Source: Rhodospirillaceae bacterium
GTDB taxonomy: Bacteria > Pseudomonadota > Alphaproteobacteria > Bin65
Length of the DNA stretch: 64,000 bases
NCBI GenBank assembly: GCA_028819475.1
Contig: JAPPLJ010000016.1
Location: forward strand, 1 to 64,000
Direction: 5' to 3'
In this document: one piece after another, positions 26,865-35,855 of the stretch
How positions within the stretch are numbered: the first letter of the stretch is position 1
Layout: each line of letters starts with the position of its first letter
The notes under the pieces: model-generated
Seen by the model: only the letters and a program-made list of their open reading frames with translations
Databases searched by the model: none
What the model was told of the DNA's origin: nothing
Program-made: the position numbers and the translations under genes

Positions 26865-27114
26865 TTCGTTTCGCCGGTCTTGCAGAGATGATTCGGCGTC
26901 TGCCGTTTCTGCGGGTGTAGACGAGGGTTACAAGGATGTCCGCGCATCGCCCGACAGCTTTCCACCTGTCTTCGTTCGACCTGACCGATGGCGTCTCCAC
27001 GACCGCTTCGTCAAATATCGTGATCGCATCCCTGAAGTCGATTCCATGTTTGTCGATATTGGCGAGGCGCTTCGCCTCGTCCCATTCGAAGCGGGCCTCT
27101 TCATCCGGCCGCAT
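26806..27114 (-). CDS. brnT: BrnT-type ribonuclease toxin
   Basis: The 102-residue protein matches BrnT: FEWDEAKRLANIDKHGIDFRDA at the N-terminus, and RRIISARPAKRNEREQY at the C-terminus, with the basic and acidic residues associated with ribonuclease activity. BrnT folds like RelE-type toxins and cleaves RNA when unbound. The start at 27114 has GAGG upstream. It is the first gene of the pair and lies about 115 bases downstream of a good promoter. The acidic FDEAVVETPSVRSNEDRW loop is typical of the family. Confidence 0.88.
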   Translation of the reverse strand: MRPDEEARFEWDEAKRLANIDKHGIDFRDAITIFDEAVVETPSVRSNEDRWKAVGRCADILVTLVYTRRNGRRRIISARPAKRNEREQYRAHVPERSPPSAG

Positions 27115-27229
27115 TCGACGCGCCTCGGTGCGCGGCGGTGGGTCGGCCGCTTCCCGGAGTCACGGTACGGCAGGTCTCTTGTGCGGACGGCGATCCGTCC
27201 GCCGCGGAGATCGGGTTTGCCGACGCGAT

Positions 27230-27259
27230 TGTATATACGAAGGGGCCTGTCCCGGTCAA
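27230..27259 (-). promoter_or_regulatory. Promoter and possible operator of brnTA
   Basis: On the minus strand TTGACC (27254-27259) precedes TATATA/TATACA (27230-27237) by 16-18 bases. The -10 lies inside the short palindrome GTATATAC, a plausible BrnA operator because BrnA represses its own operon. The region 27115-27229 downstream contains no gene. Confidence 0.5.
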
Positions 27260-27288
27260 GTATCCCTCGGGCCCGCGCGAAGGAGAAT

Positions 27289-29277
27289 TCAACCCTTCAG
27301 CACCGCGCCGACCGCCGGCCGGCCGGCGATGTCTTCGAACCATGCGGCCAGCGCCGGCCAGGCCGCCCGCCAGTCCTCGCCGGGCAGCTGCCGGTCGAGA
27401 TGCGCCAGCATGGCCGCGAGCGCGATATCGCTGCGCGAGAATTGCGCGCCCACGGTGAAGGACCGGTCGCCCAGCATGGCGGCGGCGGTCGCCAGGCCGT
27501 CCCGCACCCGGGTGCGCCGGCGCGCGATCCAGTCCCCGTCCCCTCCAGGGTTTTCAGCCGGTTCCCCGCGGGCGCCGGCGATGTAGAGATCGACCGCGGC
27601 GGCGTTCACGCCTTCGGTGAGCGCTTCCCAGGTCTTGACCTCGAAGACCTCGGCCGGGTCCGACGGCATCAGGGCGGGCACGGGCCGGACGGTTTCCAGA
27701 TAGTCCAGGATGGTCCGCGGATCGTAGAGCGCGAATCCGCCCCCGAAGCGGACCAGCGGGTTCCGGTTCAACGGGTTTTCCGACACGCCCTCGCCGGGGC
27801 GCCACGTCATGTCTTCGACCAGCCGGTAGGCCAGCCCCTTTTCGCGCAGCGCGATCAGCACCCGGCTTGTATCCGGCCCCGGCGCGGGCGAGATTACGGC
27901 GATCGGGCCGCCGGGCAGCTGCCCGGCGTCGGCCGGCGTGCGCCCCGGCCCCGGCCCGCTCAGCGCCTTGGGCGCCGGCGTTTGCGTATCCGCGGCTTCT
28001 TTCTCGTCCTGCCGGGGCGGCGCGGGCGCCCCGTTGCCGGCGGCGATCAGCTCGGCATAGTCCCGGCGTTCGAGCAGGAGCGAGGTCGCCGCGCCGAAGA
28101 CCAGCCCCCAGAAGGGCGCGCCGATGCCGAGCAGGTTGACATTCACGCCCGGGATCAGGTCGGTCACCGTCACGATCAGGCTGACCGTCGCGCCAATGGC
28201 GAAACGGCCGCCGAAACCGGCGGTAAAGGCCTGCTGCAGCACCGGCAGCATGGCCAGCCCGCCGATGATGTAGATGAAGGATTCCGGCACCGAAAGCGCG
28301 AGCCTGGTGACGACCGGCGACAGCAGGCCGAAGGCGACCGCCAGCGCCGCCCACAGATAGGCGCCGACGAAATGGAAACGCACCGGGCCGGACGACGACA
28401 GGATTGCGTTGACCGGCCCGGTCATGCAGGTGTTGACGCTGCCATAGGCGCCGAACAGCAGCGAGCCGGCGCCGCACATGAAGGTGCTGGTGTTGGTCGG
28501 CGGATCGTGGCCGGCGACGCGCAGGATGGCGATGCCCTGGGCGTTCTGCAACGCCAGCACGGAAACCAGCAGCGGCAGGACAAGATCGAGCAGCGCGGCC
28601 TTCGAGAACACCGGGTGGATGGCGTCGGGCCGGGCGATCTGAAGTGTCAGCTCTTCCTCAAGTGCGAACTGGCCGCCCTCGACCGCCATGTAGCCGGCGG
28701 CGAGCAGCGCCATCAGCACCGGCGGCAGGACGCGGGCGACCGGCTTCCAGAAGGAAAACACGACCCAGGCGATCAGCGCGGCCAGCGCGATCTTCAGTTC
28801 CTTGTCGAATGCGTCGACCGCCAGGAGGCCGAACTTCAGGAATACGCCGGCGACCATGGCCATGACGATCGGCTGAGGCACGAAGCGCATGATCGCCTTG
28901 AAGCCGCCGCTGAGGCCGAGCAGGATCATCACGGCGCCGGTCACCATGTAGGCGCCGACGATTTCCGCGAAGGGGTATTTGAGCAGGGCCTGGCCGGCGA
29001 TGGCCGTGCCGGAGATCGTCCAGGCGAAGGCGAGCGGCTGCTTGTAGAGCCAACTCATCGCGAAGGTGATGGCGCCGCCGGCGACGAAGCCGATGAAGAT
29101 CCACGACGACAGGGTCTCGGTCGAGAGCCCTCCGGCGATCCCGATGGTCAGGATCAGCGCGACCGGCCCGGTCGAGGCGAAGAGAAACGCGACGACGGCG
29201 TTCGCCAGATGGTGCGGACGGACGGCCAGCAGCGTCTCGGCAATTTTCGGGCGGTCGCGGGTTGGCAGTTCGAACAC
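27289..29277 (-). CDS. BenE-type permease fused to a glutathione S-transferase domain
   Basis: The 662-residue protein joins two domains rarely seen together. Residues 1-405 form a multi-helix BenE/benzoate:H+ symporter, with FLFASTGPVALILTIG, FGAYGSVNTCMTGPVNAIL and a Pro-Gly helix PGVNVNLLGIGAPFWG. A proline- and alanine-rich linker (about 410-457) leads to a GST-like region. That region has a thioredoxin-fold half near 458-535 (VISPAPGPDTSRVLIALREKGLAY, ending ALYDPRTILDYLE) and an all-helical C-terminal half (540-662). The usual GST Ser/Tyr/Cys is not obvious. No stop codon separates the parts. Benzoate-like uptake coupled to glutathione chemistry is inference. An aromatic-type monooxygenase gene is divergent next door. 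Confidence 0.8.
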   Translation of the reverse strand: MFELPTRDRPKIAETLLAVRPHHLANAVVAFLFASTGPVALILTIGIAGGLSTETLSSWIFIGFVAGGAITFAMSWLYKQPLAFAWTISGTAIAGQALLKYPFAEIVGAYMVTGAVMILLGLSGGFKAIMRFVPQPIVMAMVAGVFLKFGLLAVDAFDKELKIALAALIAWVVFSFWKPVARVLPPVLMALLAAGYMAVEGGQFALEEELTLQIARPDAIHPVFSKAALLDLVLPLLVSVLALQNAQGIAILRVAGHDPPTNTSTFMCGAGSLLFGAYGSVNTCMTGPVNAILSSSGPVRFHFVGAYLWAALAVAFGLLSPVVTRLALSVPESFIYIIGGLAMLPVLQQAFTAGFGGRFAIGATVSLIVTVTDLIPGVNVNLLGIGAPFWGLVFGAATSLLLERRDYAELIAAGNGAPAPPRQDEKEAADTQTPAPKALSGPGPGRTPADAGQLPGGPIAVISPAPGPDTSRVLIALREKGLAYRLVEDMTWRPGEGVSENPLNRNPLVRFGGGFALYDPRTILDYLETVRPVPALMPSDPAEVFEVKTWEALTEGVNAAAVDLYIAGARGEPAENPGGDGDWIARRRTRVRDGLATAAAMLGDRSFTVGAQFSRSDIALAAMLAHLDRQLPGEDWRAAWPALAAWFEDIAGRPAVGAVLKG

Positions 29278-29495
29278 GGGATGCGGCGGGCTCGTTCGCT
29301 ATGTCCTGCGCCGCGCGGTCAACGGCAGCGCGCGGCCGGCGCACGTTAGCGGCGGCGGCAACGGCCGGTCAACGCGCCATGACCGGTCCGCCGCGGTGCG
29401 GGGACCGGGCCCGGGAACCGGACCGGGAGATTGGACCTGCCGGCGGACCGGCTCTATTCTGCCGGCGCAAATCCAACGGATCCGGGGAGGGCGAC

Positions 29496-30707
29496 ATGGC
29501 GGTCGGCACGCTCGACAAAGAGGCTGTAACGGAGATTCCGTCCCACGACGAAATCGTGGCGCGCGCCGAGCGGGTCGCGATTGCGCTCCGGGACAACGCG
29601 GCCGAGGCCGACGACCTGCGCCGGGTGCCCGACGACTCGGTCCGGATGATGAAGGAGCAGGGGCTGCTCAGGGTCATCCAGCCGCGCCGGGCCGGCGGCT
29701 GGGAAATGTCGCTGCGCGCCCATCTCGACGTTGTCGGCGCGCTGGCCGAGGGCTGCGGCTCGGCCGCCTGGGTCGCCGGCGTCGCCCACGCGCACAGCTG
29801 GATGCTCGGCCATTTCCCGGAGCAGGCGCTCCAGGAAGTCTACGGCCCGGACCCGACAAACCTGGTCGCCGCCGTGATCGGTCCGCGCGGCCGGGCGGTG
29901 CGCCGCGCCGACGGCAGCCACACGCTGGAGGGGTTCTGGCCCTTCGGTTCCGGCTGCCACCACGCCGACTGGCTGATCCTGGGCGCCGAGGTGTTCGACG
30001 AGGCCGGCGAGCTGATCGAACCCGGCGATTTCGTCGTTCCGGCCGGCGCTGTCGAAATCCGCGACGACTGGTATGTCGCCGGCCTCCAGGGCACCGGCAG
30101 CAATTCGCTCACCTGCAAGGGCCTGGAAATCCCGGCCCACCGCTTCCTCTCGATGCCGAAGCTGTTCGATCTCGATACGCCGGGCCTGGAGGGCTATGAC
30201 GGCTGGCTCTACCGGGCGGAGGCGGTGCCGGTGCTCGCCCTGTGCATCACCGGCAGTTCGCTGGGCATCGCCCGGGCCGCCCTGCCGGAATATCTGCGCG
30301 TCGTGCCCGGCAAGGCGCTGGCCTATACCCACTATACGGCGGAGGAATTCGTCGGCACCCAGATCGGCGTCGCCGAGGCCGCGACCCTGATCGACTGCGC
30401 CCATTTCCTGCTCTACCGCATCGCCGACGATATCGACCGCTACGCGAAGGCCGGCGACCGGATGCCGATGGAGATGCGCGGCCGCATCCGCATGGACTGC
30501 GCCCAGGGCGTGCGCTTCTGCATGGAGGCGGTGGACAAGCTGTTCCACACCGCCGGCGCCTCGGGCCTGTCGCTCAAGGGCTCGCTGCAACGCGCATGGC
30601 GCAACCTGCACGCCATCAACATGCATGGCCTGCTGGCCTACGACACCAGCGCGGAACTCTACGGCCGGGTCATGCTCGGCCTTGAGCCGAACACCGAGAT
30701 CATCTGA
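29496..30707 (+). CDS. Flavin-dependent monooxygenase of the acyl-CoA dehydrogenase fold (HsaA/HpaB-like)
   Basis: The 403-residue protein has the acyl-CoA dehydrogenase fold in the variant used by two-component flavin monooxygenases such as HsaA and p-hydroxyphenylacetate hydroxylase. Visible features are the N-terminal helical domain with IQPRRAGGWE, the central beta domain GFWPFGSGCHHADWLILGA, and the C-terminal helices with DKLFHTAGASGLSLKGSLQRAWRNLHAINMH. These oxygenases hydroxylate phenols or related rings using reduced flavin from a partner reductase. A partner is not adjacent. A GGGGAGGG ribosome-binding site precedes ATG 29496. The BenE-GST gene is divergent, suggesting a shared aromatic substrate. 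Confidence 0.82.
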   Translation: MAVGTLDKEAVTEIPSHDEIVARAERVAIALRDNAAEADDLRRVPDDSVRMMKEQGLLRVIQPRRAGGWEMSLRAHLDVVGALAEGCGSAAWVAGVAHAHSWMLGHFPEQALQEVYGPDPTNLVAAVIGPRGRAVRRADGSHTLEGFWPFGSGCHHADWLILGAEVFDEAGELIEPGDFVVPAGAVEIRDDWYVAGLQGTGSNSLTCKGLEIPAHRFLSMPKLFDLDTPGLEGYDGWLYRAEAVPVLALCITGSSLGIARAALPEYLRVVPGKALAYTHYTAEEFVGTQIGVAEAATLIDCAHFLLYRIADDIDRYAKAGDRMPMEMRGRIRMDCAQGVRFCMEAVDKLFHTAGASGLSLKGSLQRAWRNLHAINMHGLLAYDTSAELYGRVMLGLEPNTEII

Positions 30708-30740
30708 GCCGCCGGGGCCGCTCGGGCCGGGGGCGGCCCG

Positions 30741-31529
30741 CTATTTCCTGTCGAAGCGGATGTCCTGCTTGGCGAGGAAGGCTTCGATGCCGCGCCTTGC
30801 CTCCTCGCTGGTCTGCGACAGGGCGGCCGCGACGGCCTCGGCGAAGCTGCCGCCCATCCGGTCCATGTCGGCGATGCGCGGCAGGGCGTTGATCATCATG
30901 TAGTTGCTGATCTTCGCGTTGCCGGCGATGTCGTCGGCGAGCGCCATCGCCTTGTCGAAGGCGGTCCCGGCCGGCTCGACATAGTGGCTGAGGCCAAGGC
31001 GCCGGCCTTCCTCGGCGTCGTAGCGCCGGCCCGTCAGCATCATCTCGCGCATCCGGTCGAAGCCGATGATGCGCTGGACCCGGACGCTGGCGCCGCCGCC
31101 GACATAGATGCCGCGCCGGCCTTCCGGCAGCTGGTAGAAGGCGGTCGGCTCCGAGACCCGGACATGGCAGGCCGTCGCGATCTCCAGCCCGCCGCCGATC
31201 ACCCCGCCCTGCATCGCCGCGACGACCGGCACCGGGCCGAACTCGAGCAGGTCCAGCGTCTCGTGCCAGAAGCGCGAATGGAGCACGCCGTCGAAGGCCG
31301 AGCGCTCCTTGTGCTCGGCGAGGTCGAGGCCGGCGCAGAAATGGCTGCCGGCGCCGCGCAGCACGATGGCGCTGGTCTCCTCCGGGTCCAGGGCGTCGAC
31401 GAAGGCGCGGATATCGCGGATCAGCCCGTCGCACACCGCGTTGCGCTTCTCCTCCCGGTCCAGGGTCAGAACGGCGATCCGCTCCTGCCGGGAAACGGTG
31501 ACATAGTCGGTGGCGTAAACCTGTTCCAT
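30741..31529 (-). CDS. Enoyl-CoA hydratase/isomerase family protein
   Basis: The 262-residue crotonase-fold protein carries the CoA and oxyanion-hole segments GAGSHFCAGLDLAEH and VVAAMQGGVIGGGLEIATACHVRV, plus PEGRRGIYVGGGASVRVQRIIG. The typical crotonase C-terminal helices follow. These enzymes hydrate enoyl-CoA or do related reactions in fatty-acid and aromatic catabolism. The position normally held by the second catalytic glutamate reads GGGAS, so the exact reaction may differ from simple hydration. The start at 31529 begins just before the first strand. It converges with the flavin monooxygenase gene. Confidence 0.88.
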   Translation of the reverse strand: MEQVYATDYVTVSRQERIAVLTLDREEKRNAVCDGLIRDIRAFVDALDPEETSAIVLRGAGSHFCAGLDLAEHKERSAFDGVLHSRFWHETLDLLEFGPVPVVAAMQGGVIGGGLEIATACHVRVSEPTAFYQLPEGRRGIYVGGGASVRVQRIIGFDRMREMMLTGRRYDAEEGRRLGLSHYVEPAGTAFDKAMALADDIAGNAKISNYMMINALPRIADMDRMGGSFAEAVAAALSQTSEEARRGIEAFLAKQDIRFDRK

Positions 31530-31671
31530 CGGGCGCCCGCTCGTTCGTGCCGGTTGAGGGGCACAGGCTATAGACAATGCCGCCGCGGGTGAGAAGGGGC
31601 GTGTCGCGGAGTCGGGCCGCCGGACCAGGCGGCGAAAGTTACCTCGGTGTCTTACACCATCCGACAGTGTC

Positions 31672-31768
31672 ACCCCGGATGGAGCGCAGCGGAAATCCGG
31701 GGTCCAGGAGCCACAGGCTGACGAATTTCGGGATGGCCCTGGGCCCCGGATCAAGTCCGGGGCGGCAA
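31672..31768. repeat. REP-like palindromic intergenic element, copy 2
   Basis: A close copy of the element at 20775-20870: ACCCCGGATGGAGCGCAGCG at the left, and CCCCGGATCAAGTCCGGGG followed by CGGCAA at the right. It lies in a 413-base gap (31530-31942) between the enoyl-CoA hydratase and the TRAP genes. The remainder of the gap, including an A/T-richer stretch at 31770-31910, shows no gene; it could hold the terminator of the TRAP operon. Confidence 0.8.
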
Positions 31769-31942
31769 TTTTTGATTGATTTTGTAAAAATGCTGCGCAT
31801 TAGAGGCAATTCGGGCGTTCGGTCCGGATATTGGTCTAATTCACGAACCGGGGCGTGGCCGGGCAGGACAGCCAATAATTGAATAATCGCTCATAAATAT
31901 CGCAGAACGCATCGGTACCGGCGCCAGGCCGCGCCGCCGCCC

Positions 31943-33250
31943 TCAATACAGCAGCCCCGGCAGCCACAGCGCGAGGCCGGGGACGAGGACGAGCAGGACG
32001 ACCAGCGCCGTATCGGCGAAAAGGAAGGGCACGATACCGCGATAGACCGCGCCGAGGTCGATATCCGGCAGCTGGGCGCGGATGACGAAGATGTTCATGC
32101 CGACCGGCGGCGTGATCAGGCCGGCCTCCGCCACGACGACCACGAAAATCCCGAACCAGACCTTGTCGTAGCCGATGCCCTCGGCGAGCGGCAGGAAGAC
32201 CGGCACCGTGATCAGGATCATGCTGAGCGAATCGAGGAAGCAGCCGAGCACCAGATAGACCGCGAGCATCAGCAGGATGACCAGCCAGGGATGCAGCGAG
32301 CCGGCGCCGAACAGGTCGGTCACCGCCTTGGGCAGCTGGGTCAGGACGATGAATTCCTTGAACAGGAAGGCGCCGAGCACGATGAAGAACAGCATCGCCG
32401 TGGTCGACACCGTCTCGGCCAGGCTGGCCCGGAAGCCGGCCCAGTCGAGGGTCCGGGTCGCCACGGCGATCGCGATGGCGGTCAGGGCGCTGACCGCGGC
32501 CGCCTCGGTCGGGCTGAACACGCCGAGATAGATGCCGCCCACGGCGATGCCGAACAGCAGGACGATCTTCCACAGGCCGAACAGGGGCAAAAGCCGCTCG
32601 GCGAGCGCCAGGCCGGGCATTTTCGGCACCCGGCCCGGCGCGACCCAGCCGATGATCGCGATCACCAGGACATGCAGGGCCGCCAGCGCAAGACCGGGCA
32701 GCAGGGCGGCGGCGAACAGCTCCGGCACGCCGGCCTCGGCAATGATGGCGTAGAAAATCAGGATGACCGAGGGCGGGATCAGGATGCCGAGGGTGCCGCC
32801 GGAGGCCACCGTCCCGGTCGCCAGCTTCTCGTCGTAGCCGAACTTGCGCATTTCGGGGATCGAGACGCGCGACATGGTGGCGGCGGTGGCCAGCGACGAG
32901 CCGCAGATCGCGCCGAAGCCGGCGCAGGCGCCGATCGTGCCCATGGCGAGCGCGCCGCGCAGGCCGCTGAACAGGGCGTTGGCCGCCCGGTAGAGGTCGC
33001 CCGACATGCCGGAGCGGGTCGCGACGACGCCCATCAGGATGAACAGCGGCACGACGGTCAGCCCGTAGGCGTCCTCGCCGACCAGGTAGGAGGAGGTTTC
33101 GCCCGCCGCCAGCCCGGCGTTGCGCCAGCCGTCCATGACCGTGTAGCCGAGCAGGCCGGTGATGCCGAGGGCGGCGCCGACCGGAATCCGGACCAGGATC
33201 AGTCCGAAAACCGCCAGCAGGCCGAGGACGCCGTAGACCTCATCCGGCAT
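31943..33250 (-). CDS. TRAP transporter large permease (DctM family)
   Basis: The 435-residue inner-membrane protein has the twelve-helix DctM layout. Signatures include VPLFILMGVVATRSGMSGDLYRAANALFSGLRGALAMGTI, the CGSSLATAATM re-entrant region, GTLGILIPPSVILIFYA, and the C-terminal LITPPVGMNIFVI. It moves an organic acid or similar solute with Na+, driven by the ion gradient, using the binding protein and small permease encoded upstream. It is the last gene of the P-Q-M operon, 59 bases after DctQ. Substrate is unknown. Confidence 0.94.
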   Translation of the reverse strand: MPDEVYGVLGLLAVFGLILVRIPVGAALGITGLLGYTVMDGWRNAGLAAGETSSYLVGEDAYGLTVVPLFILMGVVATRSGMSGDLYRAANALFSGLRGALAMGTIGACAGFGAICGSSLATAATMSRVSIPEMRKFGYDEKLATGTVASGGTLGILIPPSVILIFYAIIAEAGVPELFAAALLPGLALAALHVLVIAIIGWVAPGRVPKMPGLALAERLLPLFGLWKIVLLFGIAVGGIYLGVFSPTEAAAVSALTAIAIAVATRTLDWAGFRASLAETVSTTAMLFFIVLGAFLFKEFIVLTQLPKAVTDLFGAGSLHPWLVILLMLAVYLVLGCFLDSLSMILITVPVFLPLAEGIGYDKVWFGIFVVVVAEAGLITPPVGMNIFVIRAQLPDIDLGAVYRGIVPFLFADTALVVLLVLVPGLALWLPGLLY

Positions 33251-33309
33251 CGGGAATCGCCCGAATCCGCTCGTTTCCGGTTTTTGAACGAATCATCGTT
33301 AATGTGCGG

Positions 33310-33867
33310 TCAGAGCGCCGCGCCGCCGCCCTGGTCGGGCGGCCCGCGGCGCAGCCAGTGGACCGCGACCGCCACGCCGGCGAGCGCGGCGCAGCCGAGG
33401 CCGATCAGCATGGGCAGCCAGAACCAGAAGCGGTTGATGTCCAGCGACATCGTGTTTTCGCCGAATTCGAGCTTTTCCAGCGCGACCGGTAGTGACTGGA
33501 AGAAGGACACCGCCAGGAAAACGATAATCAGGAGCAGGCCGATCCAGCGCATCGCCCGGATCGGCCGGCCCGGCGCGATCTGGTCGATCAGGTCGACGGC
33601 GACATGCTCGTCGCGCAGGGTGACCGCGGGCAGGGCGATGAAGATGCAGGTCGCGAACGCCCACACCATGATGTCGACATCGTTCTCCCCGGTCCAGTTC
33701 GCGACGTAGCGCAATGTCACCGAGACCGTGGTGAACAGCATCATGAATACAAGGAACAGGGCGGCGGCGAGGGAAAACACCCCCGCCGCCCGGTTCAGCC
33801 CGGTCGGCGGCCCGGTTGGCGGCCCGGTTGGCGGCCCGGTCGGCGGCCCGGCTTGATCCCGGGACAA
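33310..33867 (-). CDS. TRAP transporter small permease (DctQ family)
   Basis: The 185-residue protein has the four-helix DctQ pattern: VFSLAAALFLVFMMLFTTVSVTLRYV, the VWAFATCIFIALPAVTLRDEHVAVDLI loop typical of the family, and two later helices. It forms the membrane complex with DctM. The first 23 residues contain a GPPT tandem repeat encoded by four 12-base units at 33802-33849, so the real start could be downstream of them; repeat number may vary between strains. It lies 42 bases downstream of the binding-protein gene. Confidence 0.9.
   Translation of the reverse strand: MSRDQAGPPTGPPTGPPTGPPTGLNRAAGVFSLAAALFLVFMMLFTTVSVTLRYVANWTGENDVDIMVWAFATCIFIALPAVTLRDEHVAVDLIDQIAPGRPIRAMRWIGLLLIIVFLAVSFFQSLPVALEKLEFGENTMSLDINRFWFWLPMLIGLGCAALAGVAVAVHWLRRGPPDQGGGAAL
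33802..33849. repeat. 12-bp tandem repeat inside dctQ, four copies
   Basis: Four consecutive 12-base units of the form GGTCGGCGGCCC or GGTTGGCGGCCC encode GPPT repeats at the N-terminus of the small TRAP permease. Because 12 is a multiple of three, copy-number change would keep the frame. Confidence 0.9.
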
Positions 33868-33909
33868 GAGCCGGAGTCCGACCGATTTGGGCCTGAACGT
33901 CGGCCGGCG

Positions 33910-34953
33910 CTAGTTCCTCAGGAAGTTGCGCGAGGTCTTTTCGTGCTTCGCGGCCAGCGATTTCATCATGGTGTAGACCGCGCGCGCCGGCAGGCCCTTC
34001 TTCTCCAGGGCGGCGATCCGGGCTTCGGTCACCTTGGCGCCGACGTCGCGGAACTTCTTCGCTTCGGCGTCGGACAGCTGGATCGGCGTCATGCCGGCCT
34101 TCATCATGATCTTCTTGCCGATCGCGTCCAACTTGTCCCACTCATGGCCGATTTCCTTCTCCCGGCCGGTCACCGTGTCGTCGATGACCTTCTTCAGTTT
34201 GGCCGAAAGGGAATCGTACCGCTTGGCGTTCATGTTGACCGAGAAGCTGGCGACATAGCTGTACATCTCGGTGGTGTATTTGGTCACCGGGCCCATGCGG
34301 AAGGCGATGCCGGCGCCGCCATAGTCGATAAACGCACCGTCCAGCGTGCCTTTCTGCATCTGCTCGACGATCTGGGTCGGCGGCAGGCCGCGCGGCGTGG
34401 CGCCCAGGGCCCGGATGAAGTCCCGGATCGTCTGGGAGGCGAAGCGCAGGCGCAGCCCCTTCATGTCCGCGGTCGTGCGCACCGGCTTCTTGGCCGTGTG
34501 GATGTTGCCCGGCTGGTGGGTCAGCAGCACCAGCACCTTCACGCCCTTGTGCTCCCCGTCGAGATACTTGGCGCGCAATCCCGCATCGTTCAGCACCTTG
34601 GTGCCGATCTCGGCGCTGCCGATCAGGAACGGCATGTTGGACATTTCGGTCAGGGGGAAGCGGCCGGGCGTGAAGCCGTGGACCGACCAGGTCACGTCGG
34701 CCCGGCCGGTGCGGGCGATGTCGTAGTATTTCGGCGGCGGGCCCATCTGGGCGCCGGGGAAGAGCTTGAAGGCGATCTCGCCGCCGGATTTCTGCTCGAC
34801 CTCCTTGGCCCAGCGCGCGAGCCACTGGGAAAACGAGTGTTTCGGCGTCACGAAATGCGCCAGCTTCATCTCGATCTTGGCGCTGGCCGATGCGGACCAG
34901 AGCACCGCGCCGGCGAGGGCCGCAACTGCGGCCGCTGTTTTCAGATGATGCAT
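33910..34953 (-). CDS. TRAP transporter solute-binding protein (DctP family)
   Basis: The 347-residue periplasmic protein has a signal peptide (MHHLKTAAAVAALAGAVLWSAS, cut near SASA-KI) and the DctP fold. Visible features are KLAHFVTPKHSFSQWLARWAKEVEQKSGGEIAFKLFPGAQMG, and the central LRLRFASQTIRDFIRALGATPRGLPPTQIVEQMQKGTLDGAF helix-strand region with the conserved arginine that usually binds the substrate carboxylate. ATG 34953 has GGGAGG upstream. It is the first gene of the TRAP operon. The ligand is unknown, probably a carboxylate. Confidence 0.93.
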   Translation of the reverse strand: MHHLKTAAAVAALAGAVLWSASASAKIEMKLAHFVTPKHSFSQWLARWAKEVEQKSGGEIAFKLFPGAQMGPPPKYYDIARTGRADVTWSVHGFTPGRFPLTEMSNMPFLIGSAEIGTKVLNDAGLRAKYLDGEHKGVKVLVLLTHQPGNIHTAKKPVRTTADMKGLRLRFASQTIRDFIRALGATPRGLPPTQIVEQMQKGTLDGAFIDYGGAGIAFRMGPVTKYTTEMYSYVASFSVNMNAKRYDSLSAKLKKVIDDTVTGREKEIGHEWDKLDAIGKKIMMKAGMTPIQLSDAEAKKFRDVGAKVTEARIAALEKKGLPARAVYTMMKSLAAKHEKTSRNFLRN

Positions 34954-35055
34954 GTTTTTCCTCCCGTCGCGCCCGGGCACCGTTGCCCGTACAGGCGCTT
35001 TGCAGATTTTAGCCGGGCGCCGGCAACGGTCCGGATGCCGGCAGGCGGCGGGCCC

Positions 35056-35664
35056 TCAACCGTCCAGCAAAGGCATGCGGTCCAGCCATTTTTCCACGTC
35101 CGCCGGATCGTCGAACAGGGTTTCCAGTTCCGCCTTCGCCGTGGACCGGGTCTGTCTTGCCGACTGTACTACAGAGGGATCGTAGCCTTCCACCCTCGTG
35201 CTGATTTCCAGCCGGATGCCGTTGTTGTCGTAGAAGTAGACCGACAGGAACCCGTCGCCGAGGTCGATCGGCTCGGTGATCTCCACGCCGCTGTCCCGGA
35301 CGTGGGCGCGGATTTCGTCGAAGCGCCGGTGCGGCGCGTGAAACGCGACATGCTGCATGCCGCCGATATGGTCCCGGTCCGCCTTCGGTACGCCTTTCGG
35401 ATACTCGAACACGGCGAACAGCGAATCGTTGCCCATGTCGAAGAAGTAATGGCGCAACTGATCGTAGGGCGGCTGGCCGCGGTCGGCCGCATAGGGCACC
35501 CGGCGGACATGCACCAGCTCCATGCGCAGCACACGGGTGTAGAAATCCAGCGTCCCTTCGAGGTCGTCGGTAACGATCGCCAGATGGTCGATGCCGCGCA
35601 GCGGCATGCCGGCCGGCGCGCCGCTGCGATCGGTGTCCCGGGCCGATTGCGGGGTTCCGTCCAT
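35056..35664 (-). CDS. VOC (glyoxalase/extradiol dioxygenase superfamily) protein
   Basis: The 202-residue protein has paired beta-alpha-beta-beta-beta modules of the vicinal oxygen chelate fold. It begins GIDHLAIVTDDLEGTLDFYTRVL, with the metal-ligand His, and has later ligands in HVAFHAPHRRFDEI and the FYDNNGIRLEIST Glu. Members include glyoxalases, dioxygenases and isomerases. The start at ATG 35664 has AGGTGAGGAC just upstream. It lies 102 bases upstream of the TRAP operon on the same strand and may act on the imported compound. Confidence 0.85.
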   Translation of the reverse strand: MDGTPQSARDTDRSGAPAGMPLRGIDHLAIVTDDLEGTLDFYTRVLRMELVHVRRVPYAADRGQPPYDQLRHYFFDMGNDSLFAVFEYPKGVPKADRDHIGGMQHVAFHAPHRRFDEIRAHVRDSGVEITEPIDLGDGFLSVYFYDNNGIRLEISTRVEGYDPSVVQSARQTRSTAKAELETLFDDPADVEKWLDRMPLLDG

Positions 35665-35855
35665 TGTCCTCACCTGTGCTATGGCCGGCAAAGCGGCTTG
35701 CGCTTACGGTAGACCGGAGAAAGCCTAGGAGTCCCGGCGAATTCAGTCAAATTTCCGTGCCGGGTCATGGCACGCCCTACGCAACCGGGCGGACCGGCGA
35801 TACCGGGCGTCCGCAGGGCGACGAGCCGGAAAAGGGGCGAGCGAAAGGGGGAGCC

